DNA of 64,000 nucleotides from Pseudo-nitzschia pungens (taxonomy: Eukaryota > Bacillariophyta > Bacillariophyceae > Bacillariales > Bacillariaceae): contig CM074760.1 in NCBI GenBank assembly GCA_037355855.1, positions 7,866,501 through 7,930,500 on the forward strand, in the 5' to 3' direction. The position numbers and the translations under genes were made by a program. Positions 12,001 through 23,846 of this stretch are shown one piece after another (the first letter of the stretch is position 1; each line of letters opens with the position of its first letter). The notes below the pieces were generated by a model. It was not told where the DNA came from. It ran no database searches and was given only the letters and a program-made list of their open reading frames with translations.

Positions 12001-13006
12001 TCGAATCTTGTTTTCCCAGTTGAGGGAACATTTCCACACCAATAAGAATTTCCACCAAGCTTGCCTCTGGAAATACAATGTAAGAGAGAATTGCTATGAT
12101 TTGTGTCGCTCGTACAATTCTTGGAGCGTTTGCTGGGATGAATCTTGCAAACCAACCAGAATGAAACCAATCAGCATTGAGAGCAGCATCTGGATTATCC
12201 ACTTCACCACCTGTTCTTGACTCTCTGCTGACGACACTCATTATCATGAGAAGGAACAAGGATGTTTGGAACAGGAATACCAAAATTCCAAAGCAGAATA
12301 AATCAGGATTGCTTTTTGGACTGAAGGCAGCCACAAAGGAGTAGGAGTCTGGTGGATACTTCTGTTCTTTAGTAATATTGGAACAACTTGTTTCACAATT
12401 TGTTTGCAGGGCAGTGTACACAGCTAGTGTCACAAGGATCAAGAGAGACACAACTGCATAGATCATTGCACTTTGTGATTGGTAAAAGTCATATTTGGCA
12501 TTGATGCTAGCCATGATTACAAAGCCAATAAGAAGGCAACATGTAACAGCTATTAGTGGCGCACCTTTGTACTCATCTGGAGAAAAGACAATGTCTTGCA
12601 CTTCCATATGCTTGAAATTCTCAGAGAACCGATTGGGAATATTTATGCCATCCGTCACAGCATGGTTAGCAACAGTACTTCCATGAATTACTTCTGTTGG
12701 GTTATTGCTAGATGAGTATTGATTGGCGTCAAAACCACTAGCAATATCCTCCAATTTATTTTCAACACTATCATCAATCTCTGTTTTTTGTGGTGTGTAT
12801 CCACATCGTTCACTTCTTGTGGCGGTTGACAATGCTGCTTCTACCGGTGTAAAATCCATGCTTGAATCTCCTGGTATTACAAGGTTCTCTTGGTGTGGTT
12901 TGTCGTCAACTGCCGTTGTCAACGATGTGGAATGAATGGCAACGTCGACAGCGGTCTCAGTCTCAGAGTTTGCGTTTCCCTGGGGAACGACTCTGGATGG
13001 GACCAT
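6051..13006 (-). CDS. Multi-pass membrane LNR/leucine-rich-repeat protein, 27 exons with one LRR per exon
   Basis: Exons: 11870-13006, 10680-11757, 10491-10574, then 23 cassettes of 72 nt starting at 10337, 10153, 9970, 9783, 9599, 9416, 9233, 9042, 8856, 8674, 8480, 8272, 8088, 7905, 7721, 7538, 7354, 7171, 6988, 6800, 6613, 6427 and 6246, then 6051-6103. Total 4008 nt, 1335 aa, every junction in frame. The ATG at 13006 has an A at -3; the open frame upstream looks like UTR. Residues about 190-379 hold some five hydrophobic helices and a sixth lies near 431-449. A Cys-rich Lin12/Notch repeat (C...GDGIC...DGGDC) sits near 578-604. The C-terminal half is 24-residue LRRs with the plant-type core NAFTGSLPSEIGxLTGL. 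The last exon encodes DGNSFTNIDFFVNSGRQ and a stop. No kinase domain is present. Inferred role: surface recognition receptor or adhesion protein. Splicing by eye; exon usage may vary. Confidence 0.82.
6246..10408 (-). repeat. Tandem array of 23 LRR exon-intron units, ~184-bp period
   Basis: Each unit is a 72-nt exon plus a ~110-nt intron; starts are spaced 181-208 bp. Every exon begins with two bases and ends with one base of a split codon, so each is phase 1-1 and encodes exactly 24 residues. Donors are mostly GTAGGT or GTAAGT (one GTTGGT at 6612, one GTATGT at 9041). The introns are homologous and nearly all contain TGTTGGAAATGATTCT or a close variant. A 24-nt homopolymer lies in the intron at about 8557-8580. 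Confidence 0.88.
7171..8159 (-). repeat. Recent 367-bp two-exon duplications within the LRR array
   Basis: Cassettes at 7171, 7538 and 7905 are identical, as are 7354 and 7721; the copy at 8088 differs in the exon by Ser for Tyr. Introns are identical to the eye over the 367-bp period. Much of the same pair recurs at about 9990-10310 with one visible base change in the intron. This points to unequal exchange or gene conversion after the array formed. Confidence 0.85.
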
Positions 13007-14654
13007 GATGGTTGCTTGCTGTTCGAAAGCTTGGGGAGGAGAAATTCGACTCAGGTTTGATCGTAAACTGGAACGAATACACGAAGGAACAATGTATGAA
13101 CTCGATAATGAACAGCTCGAATGCGCTTGAGGTAGAAAGAGAAAGATATCTTCGTGCGATACTCCAATTAAGCACAGGCACCGAATCGATGGACGTTGCG
13201 GTCGGTCGGACGGTACAACTATGGAAGACGGTTGTTGTTGCCGATCAGCAAACTTGGATGGAGGTTGAATCGGAAATGAACTTCGATCGACGAAACTGAA
13301 AGCGACCACTGATGCGCGCAGATCTGATGCGCGCAACCTTTATCTTTGTCGTGTATTTCTGTTTCTTATACCAGTGCACGTGCTCAGCAAGAGAAATAAC
13401 TTTTTCAAAAAAGGCGGCGGCGGCAGCGGCGGTGACAAATGTCAGGAGAGGACGGGAGAAAGACCGCTCGACACAACCACAGCTTCTGGAAGATGAGTTG
13501 TTCGCGATCGAGGCGGGTGTTGGCGATCCTTGGAGCGGAGGGAGAATACAAAGCGAATGAACAGAAAGAGTTCGATGAGAAACGGAAACCGTTCGTGAAC
13601 GATTGCTTCGGAACGGATTGCTTCATCGTCTTCCATTAAGCTGGATATTCCATGTGCTGAATTCGCGCACGGTTATTCCCGCGCTGATTGCGTGGTAACC
13701 GATAGACATTAACTCACTACAGTTCCTTCTCAACAATCACTGAGTGATAATGCAAGTTCAATTGTTTGTTGTGGATGCGCTTAAAGATGATGTGATTGCT
13801 CTGGTACGTTCTCGTATTTTTTGGGAAAAAAAAGGAATACTGCACGATGACGAGTGCTTGTACGCGTATTTTGTAATCGTACCAGTAAGACTTACTCGGT
13901 TGGTACGTTTATTATTTTTTTCCATAATTGCTTTTTTGTCGTGATCGCATCACTGGCAAACAGAAACTTACTTATCGATAGGAGCAAGGGGCACACAAGT
14001 AAACTTTTGGTCGTAAGTCTGTACGAGGTGTGACAGAAAACTCGATATCTCGAGATTCGAACCCTTCACCACGAGGTGCCGAAACTTCGAAAATCGACCC
14101 AAGAGCTAGCGCCAGACGACGCGTCGCACAGTAAGTTAAGCTTTAGTGCTTCATGCCTTTGTTCCTTCTCCATACCGTACCAGGTAATTAGGGTAAGATT
14201 AATTACTTGTGCGGTAAACCTTATGTAACTTTCTTACCCCTTCGTTCGAACTTTTTGTTTTCGTTAATCCTTCCTACGGAAACCTAACCAAACCGAACAA
14301 ACTCGATCCAAGGAAGAAACGTAACGATCGATTGCGATGCGATGCAATGAGATCAGGTCAGGTCAGATCAGATCTGATCCGATCATATCAGATCCGATCG
14401 ATCAAATCAGAGCAGAGCAGAGGAGACCATGTGAGATAACATAAGATAAGATGAGATTAGATGGGATGGGATGGGATGAGATGAGATGAGATGGGATGCG
14501 ATCCGTGCTGCTGCTGCTGCTGCCGCCGCCGCCGCTTCCGAAGGACCGACTACTGGTATACGACTGACTACTGTCGTTGTCAAAAGTAAAAAAGAAAAAA
14601 AAACACGTACTTCATAATAGCAGGTGAACCCAGTACACGATGGCCCCCGTCACT
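13007..14654. other. 5' flank of LRR gene and spacer
   Basis: The likely promoter and 5' UTR of the minus-strand LRR gene lie just above 13006. A GCG/GCA tract sits near 13413-13435. I see no convincing gene: short frames on both strands overlap and lack domains. Confidence 0.5.
14333..14535. repeat. GATCA/GATGC/GATGGG pentamer tracts and CTG/CCG triplets
   Basis: Consecutive short tandem stretches: GATGC and AGGTC near 14333-14365, GATC-rich palindromic pentamers to 14420, GATAAGAT/GATGGGAT to 14500, then CTG followed by CCG triplets to about 14535. No coding potential seen. Confidence 0.7.
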
Positions 14655-15620
14655 TAATTAAGAGAAACAACGACACGATGATCCTGGTCTTTTGGGAATG
14701 CAGACCGGTACGCAAAGACTAAATACATGATGATCCCGGTCTCTCGGGAGTGAAGTGCAGGGAACCAATAACACGATGATCCCGGTCTTTCGGGGGTGCA
14801 GGGACATGATACTCCCGGTCTTTCGGGATCGTACCGTATATTATGATGATGCCGATCTTTCGGGTGTGCGCAGACACAAACACACAATGATCCTCGTCTT
14901 TCGTGAATGCACAGAAACAACGACACGATGATCCCTATCTTTCGGGAGTGCCGGGACGCAAACACATGATGATCCCGATCTTTCGGGAATCTATGGAGCC
15001 AAGTACGTGTACATGATGTTCCTGGTCTTTTGTGAGTGCAGAGAAACAATTACACGACGATAATAGTCTTTTGCGAGCGCCACAAGGGAACCAAATACAT
15101 GATGATCCCGTTCTTTTGTGAATGCAGAGAAATAATGGCACGAGGATCCTGGTCTGTACGTGTAGTGAGCGCCGGCAGGGAACCAAATACATGATGCTCT
15201 CGGTCTTTTTGGAATGCAGGGAACCAAATAAATCATGATCCATGATCCGGGTCTTTCAGGAATGGAGAGAAACAACGGCACAAGGATCCCGGTCTTTCGG
15301 GAATGCAGAGAATCGACGACACGATGATCCTGGTCTGTCGGGAATGTTTGTTGGAACCAAATAACATGATGATTGTTGCGGTCTTTCGGGAATGTATGGA
15401 ACCAAGTATATGATGTTCCCTGTCTTTGTGGCGTGCCGAGAAACAACGACACGATGATCCTGGTGGTCTTTTGATCCTTGTCATGATGATCCTTGTCTTT
15501 CAGGAGTGCAGGGAAACAAGTACGTGATGATGATCCTTGTCTTTCAGGAGTGGGGCAAAACAAATACATGATGATCCCTGTCTATAGGGCGGAATGCAGA
15601 GAAACAAATACACAATGATC
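14655..15620. repeat. Minisatellite of ~22 degenerate ~42-bp units
   Basis: Units have the form GATGATCCCGGTCTTTCGGG, then AATGCAGAGAAACAA and TACAC, with lengths from about 32 to 52 bp. AATTAATTA-like sequence lies at both borders. Because the unit is not a multiple of three and stops are rare, all minus frames are open and give KDRDHHV-like repeats; I treat them as non-coding. Confidence 0.8.
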
Positions 15621-15759
15621 TCTAAATTAATTAAAGAACAGCGAGCCCGATGCAGATAATATTTAAAGCGCAGTAGATTAGCAAGCAAGCAAATTAGCAA
15701 ACACGTACTTTGTTCGAGCGAAGAACAATAAGAGGAGTACAAGAGTGCTGCCAGCAAAC

Positions 15760-16060
15760 AGCAGGTCCCTACTACTTAGGGACCTAGTATTACTACTAAT
15801 ACTAGTAGTAGTAGTAATACTAGTAATACTAGTACTATTGTTACTGTTAGCATCAGCATTCTCCAACTACTAGTACTAGTACTACTAGTGCTGGTGAGCA
15901 TCCCTCAAATCATGCAGCTTTTGCTCCTGTCAAGAAAGTCTAGTAGTAGTACTACTAGTACTAGTACTAGCTACCTACTAGCACTACTAGTAGTGGTACT
16001 ACTATTAGTAGTACTATCAGCAAAAAGCTCTAGTACTCGTAGTTAATACATTAGTAGCAG
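15760..16060. repeat. TAGTAC/ACTAGT self-complementary tract
   Basis: Dense runs of TAGTAG, ACTAGT and TAGTAC, for example at 15784-15842 and 15935-16030. Arms are reverse complements of each other, so long imperfect hairpins are possible. A further short tract is at 16222-16265. Confidence 0.75.
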
Positions 16061-16793
16061 GAATAGTATTATATTTACAAGGTTTTATATTATGTAATGT
16101 GTAGATATGTAAAGAAGATAGTGGATCGAGGACGGACGAAGGGATGGAGAAAATGGAGATGATAGGATGTTGTAAATGATGTAGTGCTGACTTGTCGTCT
16201 TTACGGGGGTTCGTCCGATAACGGTAGTACTAGTACTAGTACTTGTAGTTGTAGTACTAGTAGTTTTGGATTGCCATCGGACTCCACCTCCATGCCGACC
16301 AGAGTCGGTCACCACTCCGCTCACTGCCCCGCTTACACCGTATTGGAACGCAGCCACCAGTCACAAGCAAGCAATGAAACAAGAAGAAGGAGATACATCA
16401 CAGCACCGCACCAAGAACAACACGCCGACAGTGCATACTATACAATACAATATTTATAGACAAGGAACACCAGCACCAACTCTCAGACGGAAGAGAGTAA
16501 CAGCAAAAAACTGCGAGTACACGTCGTTCGCATGATCGCCCTGTTCTTCTGTCTTCCGATCGCAAGAAGACCAAGAAGTCTCATGACATGAATCGATGCA
16601 TTGCATTGCATTGCACTCCAATATCATATCGATTCGTTCACCGATCCTTTTGTCGGTCCAGCACCCTCGTAGCGTCCATTGCTCGTTCGTGGTGCTGGTT
16701 AGCTGGTTCCCCGGTTTCTTCGTTGCTTCGTGTTTGTCCCGAAAAAAGTTATGAGTTATGAAATGATTGTTTTGGTCCTCTCGGCTTTCCCCT

Positions 16794-17846
16794 CTATTGG
16801 TAGTAGTCTTCATTTTCCACCTCCTCCGGGTCGTAAGGGGAGGAGTCGACATTGCTTTCTCCCCTCAGGTATCGCTTGGCGTGCTTTCCAGCCTTTCCGT
16901 TGAACCCGCCGTAGTAGTACCCACCACCCTTGTTTTTCTTGTCGGACTTGCCGGCCTTGCTAGACTTGGTAGTGGGAGAAAAGAACTTGTTGTACAGATA
17001 GGCAAGACCGGGATGTGTAGGCACCTCTGGAACGGTGGAATTGGGTGCTTGCACCTGAGACTGGAAGCCATACCAGGCTCCCTTCTTCGATTTGGCCTTT
17101 TTGGCCGCCTTTGGATAATTGTAACCAATGTTGTCAAACGTAAGGTCTCCGAGGGTCTGTTCGGACACCTTGATTTTCGGGTATCCCTTGGCACCCTTGG
17201 CACCCTTGCACGATTTGCTGTAGAACGAGCAGGGGGCGTAACTTCCGAAATTGTAAATGGCGGGGCCGAATCCGAGCACCTGATCGATGACTCGGATTCG
17301 ACCGTTGCAGGCCGTAATTGCGGAATCGGAACCCGTCGTTGGAGTGACAAAGTTCGGGAACGGACTCGATGGACGCGGCGTACGCACGACACCGGTTTGT
17401 CCCAGCAAGGTAGTCCCCGTGGAGTCGCAGCGGGTGGTGGTGTTCTTGATGTTGCCGTTGATGGTCAGAAGGGAACTCCTGACGGCGTCACAGGTTACGT
17501 CGGTGGAATCGGCCGACACGTGGTATTTGAGCGTGTTGGTGATTTGATGAGTTGTCACACCGGCGGTTGCTCTAGCATTGGTGAAGGCGGAGTCGGTTGG
17601 CGCAAAGAGAAAGAAATCGGCGGTGCTACTTCTCGATAGGGTCGTGTCCAGACCGGTTGTTTGGAGATGAGAGCAAAGGGTGCCAAAGATGGAAGCGCTG
17701 ATGGGATCGCAGATGATTTCGGTGATCGATGCGGTAGTTGTATCGCCAGCGGTAGCAGTGCCAGTCGCATCACACACAGCCTCCGTGGTGATGGGAGCGT
17801 AGATTACCGCCAAGAAGAGGGTAAGGAAAGCAGCAGGCGTCTTCAT
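16794..17846 (-). CDS. Secreted FAS1 (fasciclin) protein with Lys-rich KxxK tail
   Basis: Single-exon 350-residue protein. Residues 1-23 form a signal peptide (Lys at 3, then a hydrophobic core). Residues about 44-192 match a FAS1 domain: FLFAPTDSAF near 79-88 (H1 box), ITNTLKYHV near 102-110, and GRIRVIDQVL near 182-191 (H2 box). FAS1 domains mediate adhesion and often occur in extracellular matrix and wall proteins. From about 211 the sequence becomes rich in Lys with small residues and Tyr: KSCKGAKGAKG, KAAKKAKSKK, KSSKAGKSDKK, YYYGGF, KAGKHAK. These resemble the KxxK motifs of diatom silica-associated proteins such as silaffins and cingulins. An acidic tail (about 338-347) ends the protein. 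Wall or frustule localisation is an inference. The ATG at 17846 is the only start giving the signal peptide. Confidence 0.85.
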   Translation of the reverse strand: MKTPAAFLTLFLAVIYAPITTEAVCDATGTATAGDTTTASITEIICDPISASIFGTLCSHLQTTGLDTTLSRSSTADFFLFAPTDSAFTNARATAGVTTHQITNTLKYHVSADSTDVTCDAVRSSLLTINGNIKNTTTRCDSTGTTLLGQTGVVRTPRPSSPFPNFVTPTTGSDSAITACNGRIRVIDQVLGFGPAIYNFGSYAPCSFYSKSCKGAKGAKGYPKIKVSEQTLGDLTFDNIGYNYPKAAKKAKSKKGAWYGFQSQVQAPNSTVPEVPTHPGLAYLYNKFFSPTTKSSKAGKSDKKNKGGGYYYGGFNGKAGKHAKRYLRGESNVDSSPYDPEEVENEDYYQ

Positions 17847-19616
17847 TTTCGTTTGTTATCGAGCTTGGATTGCAGTTGGTTTCAATTCAGTTTAGTAGAT
17901 CTGATCGGACTCGGTCGGTAAAGTTCACTATTTTGTGTTGTGATGCTTTGTGTCCAATGTATGTATAATAGTATGGCTTTTGGTTGCAGATTATTTTAAC
18001 GTTATGTCCTCTAACGTTATTCAATGGAACAGATCTAAAACGATGATATTTCTCTGTCGAAAAGAACTTGGAACGTGTCGTGTAAGGAAGAAAGGTGTAT
18101 GCTACCGTATCAGGAAAGGCTGTATCATACACAACAAGGCTAAATGAATCACTTTACACCCCGCAATGATACTGTATCTTGGCAAGGTCTTCTCTTGCAA
18201 ATAAGTACAGTGATTACAATTGGACAGATTCGGATTGATGCACCGATGATGCACCAACGATACACAAAAATTTGATTTGAGGACTCTTTTCAAGCTTTTC
18301 GGGTGAATCCCATAGACGCAACAAAAACATTCTCGAATTTCCATCCTCGTGCGCGGAAAATCCCGCCGACCGACGACTTCGTCGATCTTTTGCTTGCGAG
18401 GGGCACGTGCAATGGAATTTTTCTCTTTTTAGCGCACGAACATCGGAAGACGGAACAATCGGCACTTATGAATGAGTGCGCGCAGTCCTGTCAATGGCAT
18501 TGAAATTATGTCTACTGTCATCCAATCACATAAATGTTTTTCGCGCGAAATTTATGTTTAAGGCTACGATTCACATTTCCACATCGTTTCTGTGACTCTA
18601 AGTGACAATAATTCCAAGCTTTACACGAACGCCACGGCAAAGTTGTGACGATTTAGGCAAAGCAACGAATGTCGAAGAAATTCATTCTTGTCTACGAGTT
18701 CTACTACTAGTAGTAGTAGTACTAGGTCCTACAGGCCGAAATATACAAGGTCGAAAGAAAGCATGGGTAAGATTACTGTACGTAAGTTACTACTGTATTA
18801 GAGGACCACAAACGAGTACTAATTAGGGTGCAGAAGAAGCAAAAGAAGAAGAAATCAAGAGGCAGAAGAAGATTATGTTCTTGTTGCTGTCACTTCTTCA
18901 AGAACGTTCATCACCAGCACTAGTAGTAGTAGTAGTAGTAGTAGTAAGGCTTACTACTAGTAGTAGTACTGCTGCTACTACTACATTGGTGTTTATACTA
19001 CTACTACTAGTAGTAGTAGGTTTCAAAGGAACAATGTTGTGATCTGCATTGTAATGTTCGTCTATTTTTACTCTTTGGCATCATTCTCGTGCAAAAACAG
19101 TAAGTACTCGTAGTAGCTAGTACTGCTTGTGCTAGCACTAGCTAGTAGTCGTAGTGGTACAAGTCTACTATTAATTGTAGTTACTGCTGTGATCCACCAC
19201 GTACTAGTAGTAGCTACTGATATTTTGATTGATAGAAATAAGTACTAATTTAAGGATCCTGCATGCTTCTTGGATAATTGGTGGTATTTTGTTCTCTCTT
19301 CTTCTGTACCAGGCACCTTAGCAAAGCATCATCAGCAGTTTTGCGAAGTAGTAATTATTGTTACTTTCCATTAGTTTATTGTTGACAAGATTCTGTTCTT
19401 GTGATTGCTTTTCAAATAAGACATTGCCGACAAGCAATATCAACGCAGTTGTTATATTCACAGGATGCTAGTATGGTGCTAGTATGGTCCTCCTAGTAGT
19501 ACAACTAGTACTAGTACTGCTTCTTGCTGCTGCTCTCCCACTGTACTGCTGTTTATCTACTACTACTACTACTACTAGGGCGGTGGTGGCATCTCTGGAC
19601 AGTAAATAACAACTCT

Positions 19617-20880
19617 GCGAACCCAGCAAAACCCCGTATGTTGTTTGCTATTTGCTGTTTGCTGCCCCCTGTATATCAACACTTTGCTGCTGCCCACTAC
19701 TAGTACTCCCCTCTGTACTGTTTATCCGGGGCGATGCTGGGGTACGATTTTACAGTACCAAAACAACGCGTCGGACCTATCGAAACCCGATACTTCTTTG
19801 CTGCTTGCTGCTCTCCGTGCTGTATTATTGTTTTATCGAGGGCGATGCTGGGGTATCTCTTTATAGTATAAAAACAATGGGTAAAACCTAGCAAAACCAA
19901 TGTACGTTATTTGCTGCCTGCTGCTTGCTCCTTGCTGCTTGCTGTCCCCTGTATATCGACGCGTTGCTGTCCCCTGAAAACGAACGCTTTGCCGTTCGCT
20001 GTATATCGACACGTAGCTATCCCCACATATCGACGCGTTCGATGCGTTGCTGTCCCCTTGTATATTGACGCTTTGTTACTGTCCCCTGCACATCGACTCA
20101 TTGTTGCTCCTTGCTGCTCCCCCGTGCTGTATTAATTTAATCGGGGGCGATGCTAAGGTATTGTTTCGCAGTACAAAAACAACGCGTCGGACCTAGCAAA
20201 ACCCTGCATGTTGTTATTTGCTACTTGCTGTACCCCCTGTATATCGTCGCTTTGCTGCTGTTTGCTGCTGTATCGATTTTATCTTGGCTGCGCTAGGGCA
20301 TCTCTTTACAGCACAAAAACAACGCGTCAAACCTAGCAAAACCCAATACATTATTCGCTGCTCGCTGCTCGCTGCTGCTTGCTGTATATCGATGCGTTGC
20401 TGTTTGCTGTCCCCCCTGGATATCGAGGTTTTGCGACTGCTTCCTGATTCACCCGGCTTATTCTGTTTATCTTGGTCGTGCTAAGGTATTGTTTCGCAGT
20501 ACAAAAACAACGCGTCGGACCTAGCAAAACCCCGCATGTTATTCGCTGCGTGCTGCGTGCTGCGTGCTGCTCGCTGCTCGCTGCTTGCTGTACCCCCTGT
20601 ATATCGACGCTTTGCTTCTGTTTGCGGCTGTATCGATTATATCTTGGCTGCGCTAGGGTATTGTTTCGCAGTACATAATCCACGCGTCGAACCTAGCAAA
20701 ACCCAGCATGTTGTTCGCTGCTCGCTGTCAACCCCCCCCCCTGTATATCCACGCTTTGCTGGTGCTTGCTCCTCCCTCCAGCGTATCGATTTAACCTCGG
20801 CTGCGCTAGGGTATCGCTTTGCAGTACAAAAACAACGCGTCGGACCTAGCAAAACCCTGTCACCTGTATCGACGCTTCGC
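19617..20880. repeat. Long-unit tandem repeat (~140-190 bp) around an ACAACGCGTCGGACCTAG box
   Basis: The box ACAACGCGTCGGACCTAGCA or a close variant recurs near 19764, 20179, 20319, 20508, 20679 and 20831. Between boxes are GCTGCT/CTTGCTGC runs, CCCCTGTATATCGACGC, and GCTAGGGTAT before CGCAGTAC. Units are degenerate and vary in length. Small ORFs here are repeat artefacts. Confidence 0.7.
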
Positions 20881-21692
20881 TGCTGCTTGCTGCTTGCAAC
20901 TGGTTCGATCGAGCTGTGATATGTTTGTTCGCGGTGTTTCTTGGTAAATTGTAAATTGGTGCATTTACATACGTAATACGTACGTTTTGCCCAACGGAAT
21001 TTTGGTACGTACCGAGAGAATGAATCAATCGTGGAAATTTTGTAGGTAGTATCGGTATGTAGAGTACATGTAACTTCACGAGTAAGATTGGCGATGAGGA
21101 GCTGACTGACTGACTCGAAACAAAGCCGGCTAAATTAACTTACCTGTAATTAATTACGAACCGCAATCTAATCTCTCCACGATGAAGCGACTACAGGAAA
21201 GAGTAAGATACTCGAAAGCTTATTATTAGTATTATTATTATTAATTTGTAACCTTACTCACTAAAACTACCTTACCCTTACTTCATCTCAATCAAGAGTG
21301 CTACTAGAAGGAGAATCAATCAATCGGCTGCAAGCAGAACAGACATCAAGAATGTGGCCTATCCAGGAGTGTGACGGCACAGCGCAGCCTCAAAACAGAA
21401 GAGGATCGATTGATCACAAGATCGGCGATAGCAGACGGCAAGGCGCAAAAAAACTATTCCGAGAAGACAGCAAAGAAACTACTACTACACACACATACTT
21501 GTACGAGATAGAAATACTTTCTTTGTCAATACAAAAACGAAGACCACTCCAAGGAGATGGGGCAATGACCGATGCAACGTGAATGCAAAGGTGACCATTC
21601 CAAAGAATATGGCGGCGGCGCAATGGCAGGTACAGTATTGAAAAGTCAATCGCAGTCCTGTAAAGTAAAACGAAACGAAACAAAACAAAACA

Positions 21693-21745
21693 AAAGGGAA
21701 TCGAAGAGAAGAGAAGAGAAGAGAAGAGAAGAGAAGAGAAGAGAA
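21693..21745. repeat. GAGAA pentamer array
   Basis: About ten copies of AGAGA/GAAGA pentamers giving a purine-only strand. Non-coding microsatellite. Confidence 0.8.
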
Positions 21746-23756
21746 CATTTGCCACACTAGAGCAAGACAAGGTGACGGACCCGATGCAGAGGCGCAAATA
21801 TTTCTTGACGGCAAGAGAAAATACCGATCTAATGTGACGGTAAACGATACACGTACTACTGCTGTTCGAACGTGAGCAGCGCACAAGAAGCAACGACTAT
21901 ACTATCGATCAGAAATCAGAAACGACGGCGACTCGAGAAAAGAACCTGATGCAATTATTGCACCAGAAACGATGTTTCAAAGACACAGTGTTCACCGTCG
22001 TTTCGATAAAGAACAGTAGCTTCGGCCTTCGAAACAGACGCCTCAAAATGAATGACGTTCCAAAGTTACGCAACGCAGTCGAAGGAATGAGCAGGCAACT
22101 GACTCACAGAAGCGAACGTACAAGGAAATCAACACACAATATAACCGCTACAACGAGAGATGGGGCGTAGGTACAACTTAGCCGTGGCAACCAAGAGCAA
22201 GTGGCAACAACGATAGACCAGCACCAGCACAAGCACCACCACCCTGGGGGTTTGGATGTTTGGATCCCCTATAGTAGTAGGAACAACCCACATCGAGGAT
22301 GGAAAACCCTGGTATTAGAACAACAAGCTTCTTGTTTGTTCCCGACAAACGAGAAAGGGTCGACAACAAAATCAGGAAAATGATATTACTCCACACCATC
22401 TTATCCAACAACCGGTCTACCAATCGACGTGGTGTAAGGATTTAAGGATCAACAATCATCAACCAAAAACAAAATCAAGGAACTTGCTTGCTTCTTGAAA
22501 CGCGAATAGCAACATGCCTTCGTGGAGGCGAAGAAGAAGAAGAACCAAGGACGTCGAATGCGAGTACTAGTACTAGTAACCACCACCACTGGTGGCCCCA
22601 CCACCCACCGGCGGTTTGACGACGAGACCATTCCTGTTTTCAGTTCATTCTATCTACTACGAACCTGGGGTATGATACTAGTAACTTTTTTGTTCTTGTC
22701 CATACCCACTTTGAAGAAAAAGTCCTATTATTTTATGAATTTAGTCATTCCTCCTTCTCTTGCATGTTGTTCTTACTATGTTGAGGAGGAGAGTAGTACT
22801 AGTATGACGAAAGCACTACTACTCCTACTACTACTAGTAGCAAGGACGAACCGTCTTTGACCATCCAACTACATCATTCAGGTCTTTTTTTGCAACCCTT
22901 TTGATCAAGAATACGACTATCTGTTTCATCATGTACAGCATACTACCGCGACATGGGTTTTGAGTTGTTTCGTCACAATTTTTCCTCGCCTTCAGTTCGA
23001 AACTTTTCAGCGATAACATTCGTACTAATATTACTACTAGTAGTGGTACTAGTAGTATCGACAGTCCTCGTGGTAAATTTGTCCAACTTGGTATTCCTGG
23101 AAAATATTGATTGTACTACTATTACTACTACTACCTTCTTTGCAAATAAATTTGCTTGCCTACTATCTACTACTACTAGTACTACCAGTAGTATACTCCT
23201 TTGTCTCCTTGTCTACTTATCGTGTTATTCATCTCTTCTTATTAGTACTAGTAGTAGTATTTTCTAACAAATCAACATGTGATCTGGCTGGTTCTGCGGT
23301 CAAAGAAGACAACTCACTCTGAAAAATTGACTTCGTCGAGGAATGATTGTTTTTGATTTGTTTGTTGAGGATTACTCGTACACAAGAACGTAATAAGAAG
23401 AATAGTGCATTTCTCGTATTCACGGTGCAACGTGAAACTTATTCTTGGCAACACTGACTACTGGTCACAGAAGTGGTGATGACTACTACTACTAGTAATA
23501 CTAGCACTTGGGTTACTATGCACACCAGTCCAGCAACCTCAACCAGCAACCTCAAGCAACGTCAAGAAGAAGATTCTGCAACTAGTAGAACTACTAGAAG
23601 CACAGAGAACCTACTACTAGAACTAGCACAGAGAACAAACAGAAAGCTTTCGTTCTTGTTTTGCACCAACCTTGCATTGTTAGTGCTATACTAAATCATT
23701 CAAAATTTGTTCTCATTCTTCGTTGTCAAAAATGAGTTTGGAATTCATAAATGGAT

Positions 23757-23846
23757 TGCTAGTACTAGTACTAGTACTAGTACTAGTACAACTGCCTACT
23801 AGTAGGTCCTACTAGTACTAGTACTACTACTAGTACTAGTACCAGC
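23757..23846. repeat. (TAGTAC)n palindromic array
   Basis: At least five perfect TAGTAC/ACTAGT hexamers from 23760, a short unique core (ACTGCCTACTAGTAGGTCC), then a second TAGTAC run to 23842. The whole segment is self-complementary. Confidence 0.8.

Noticed and set aside
14040..14095. tRNA-like GGGTTCGAATC on the minus strand
   Set aside because: The T-stem does not pair properly and no D-arm, anticodon arm or acceptor stem could be built.
14654..15757. KDRDHHV-repeat proteins
   Set aside because: Produced by the minisatellite in all frames; unit length is not a multiple of three.
16184..16459. Ser/Thr-rich plus-strand ORF
   Set aside because: Arises from a TAGTAC tract and has no protein features.
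19645..20919. Cys/Leu-rich ORFs on both strands
   Set aside because: Translation of the CTGCTT/GCTGCT tandem repeat.
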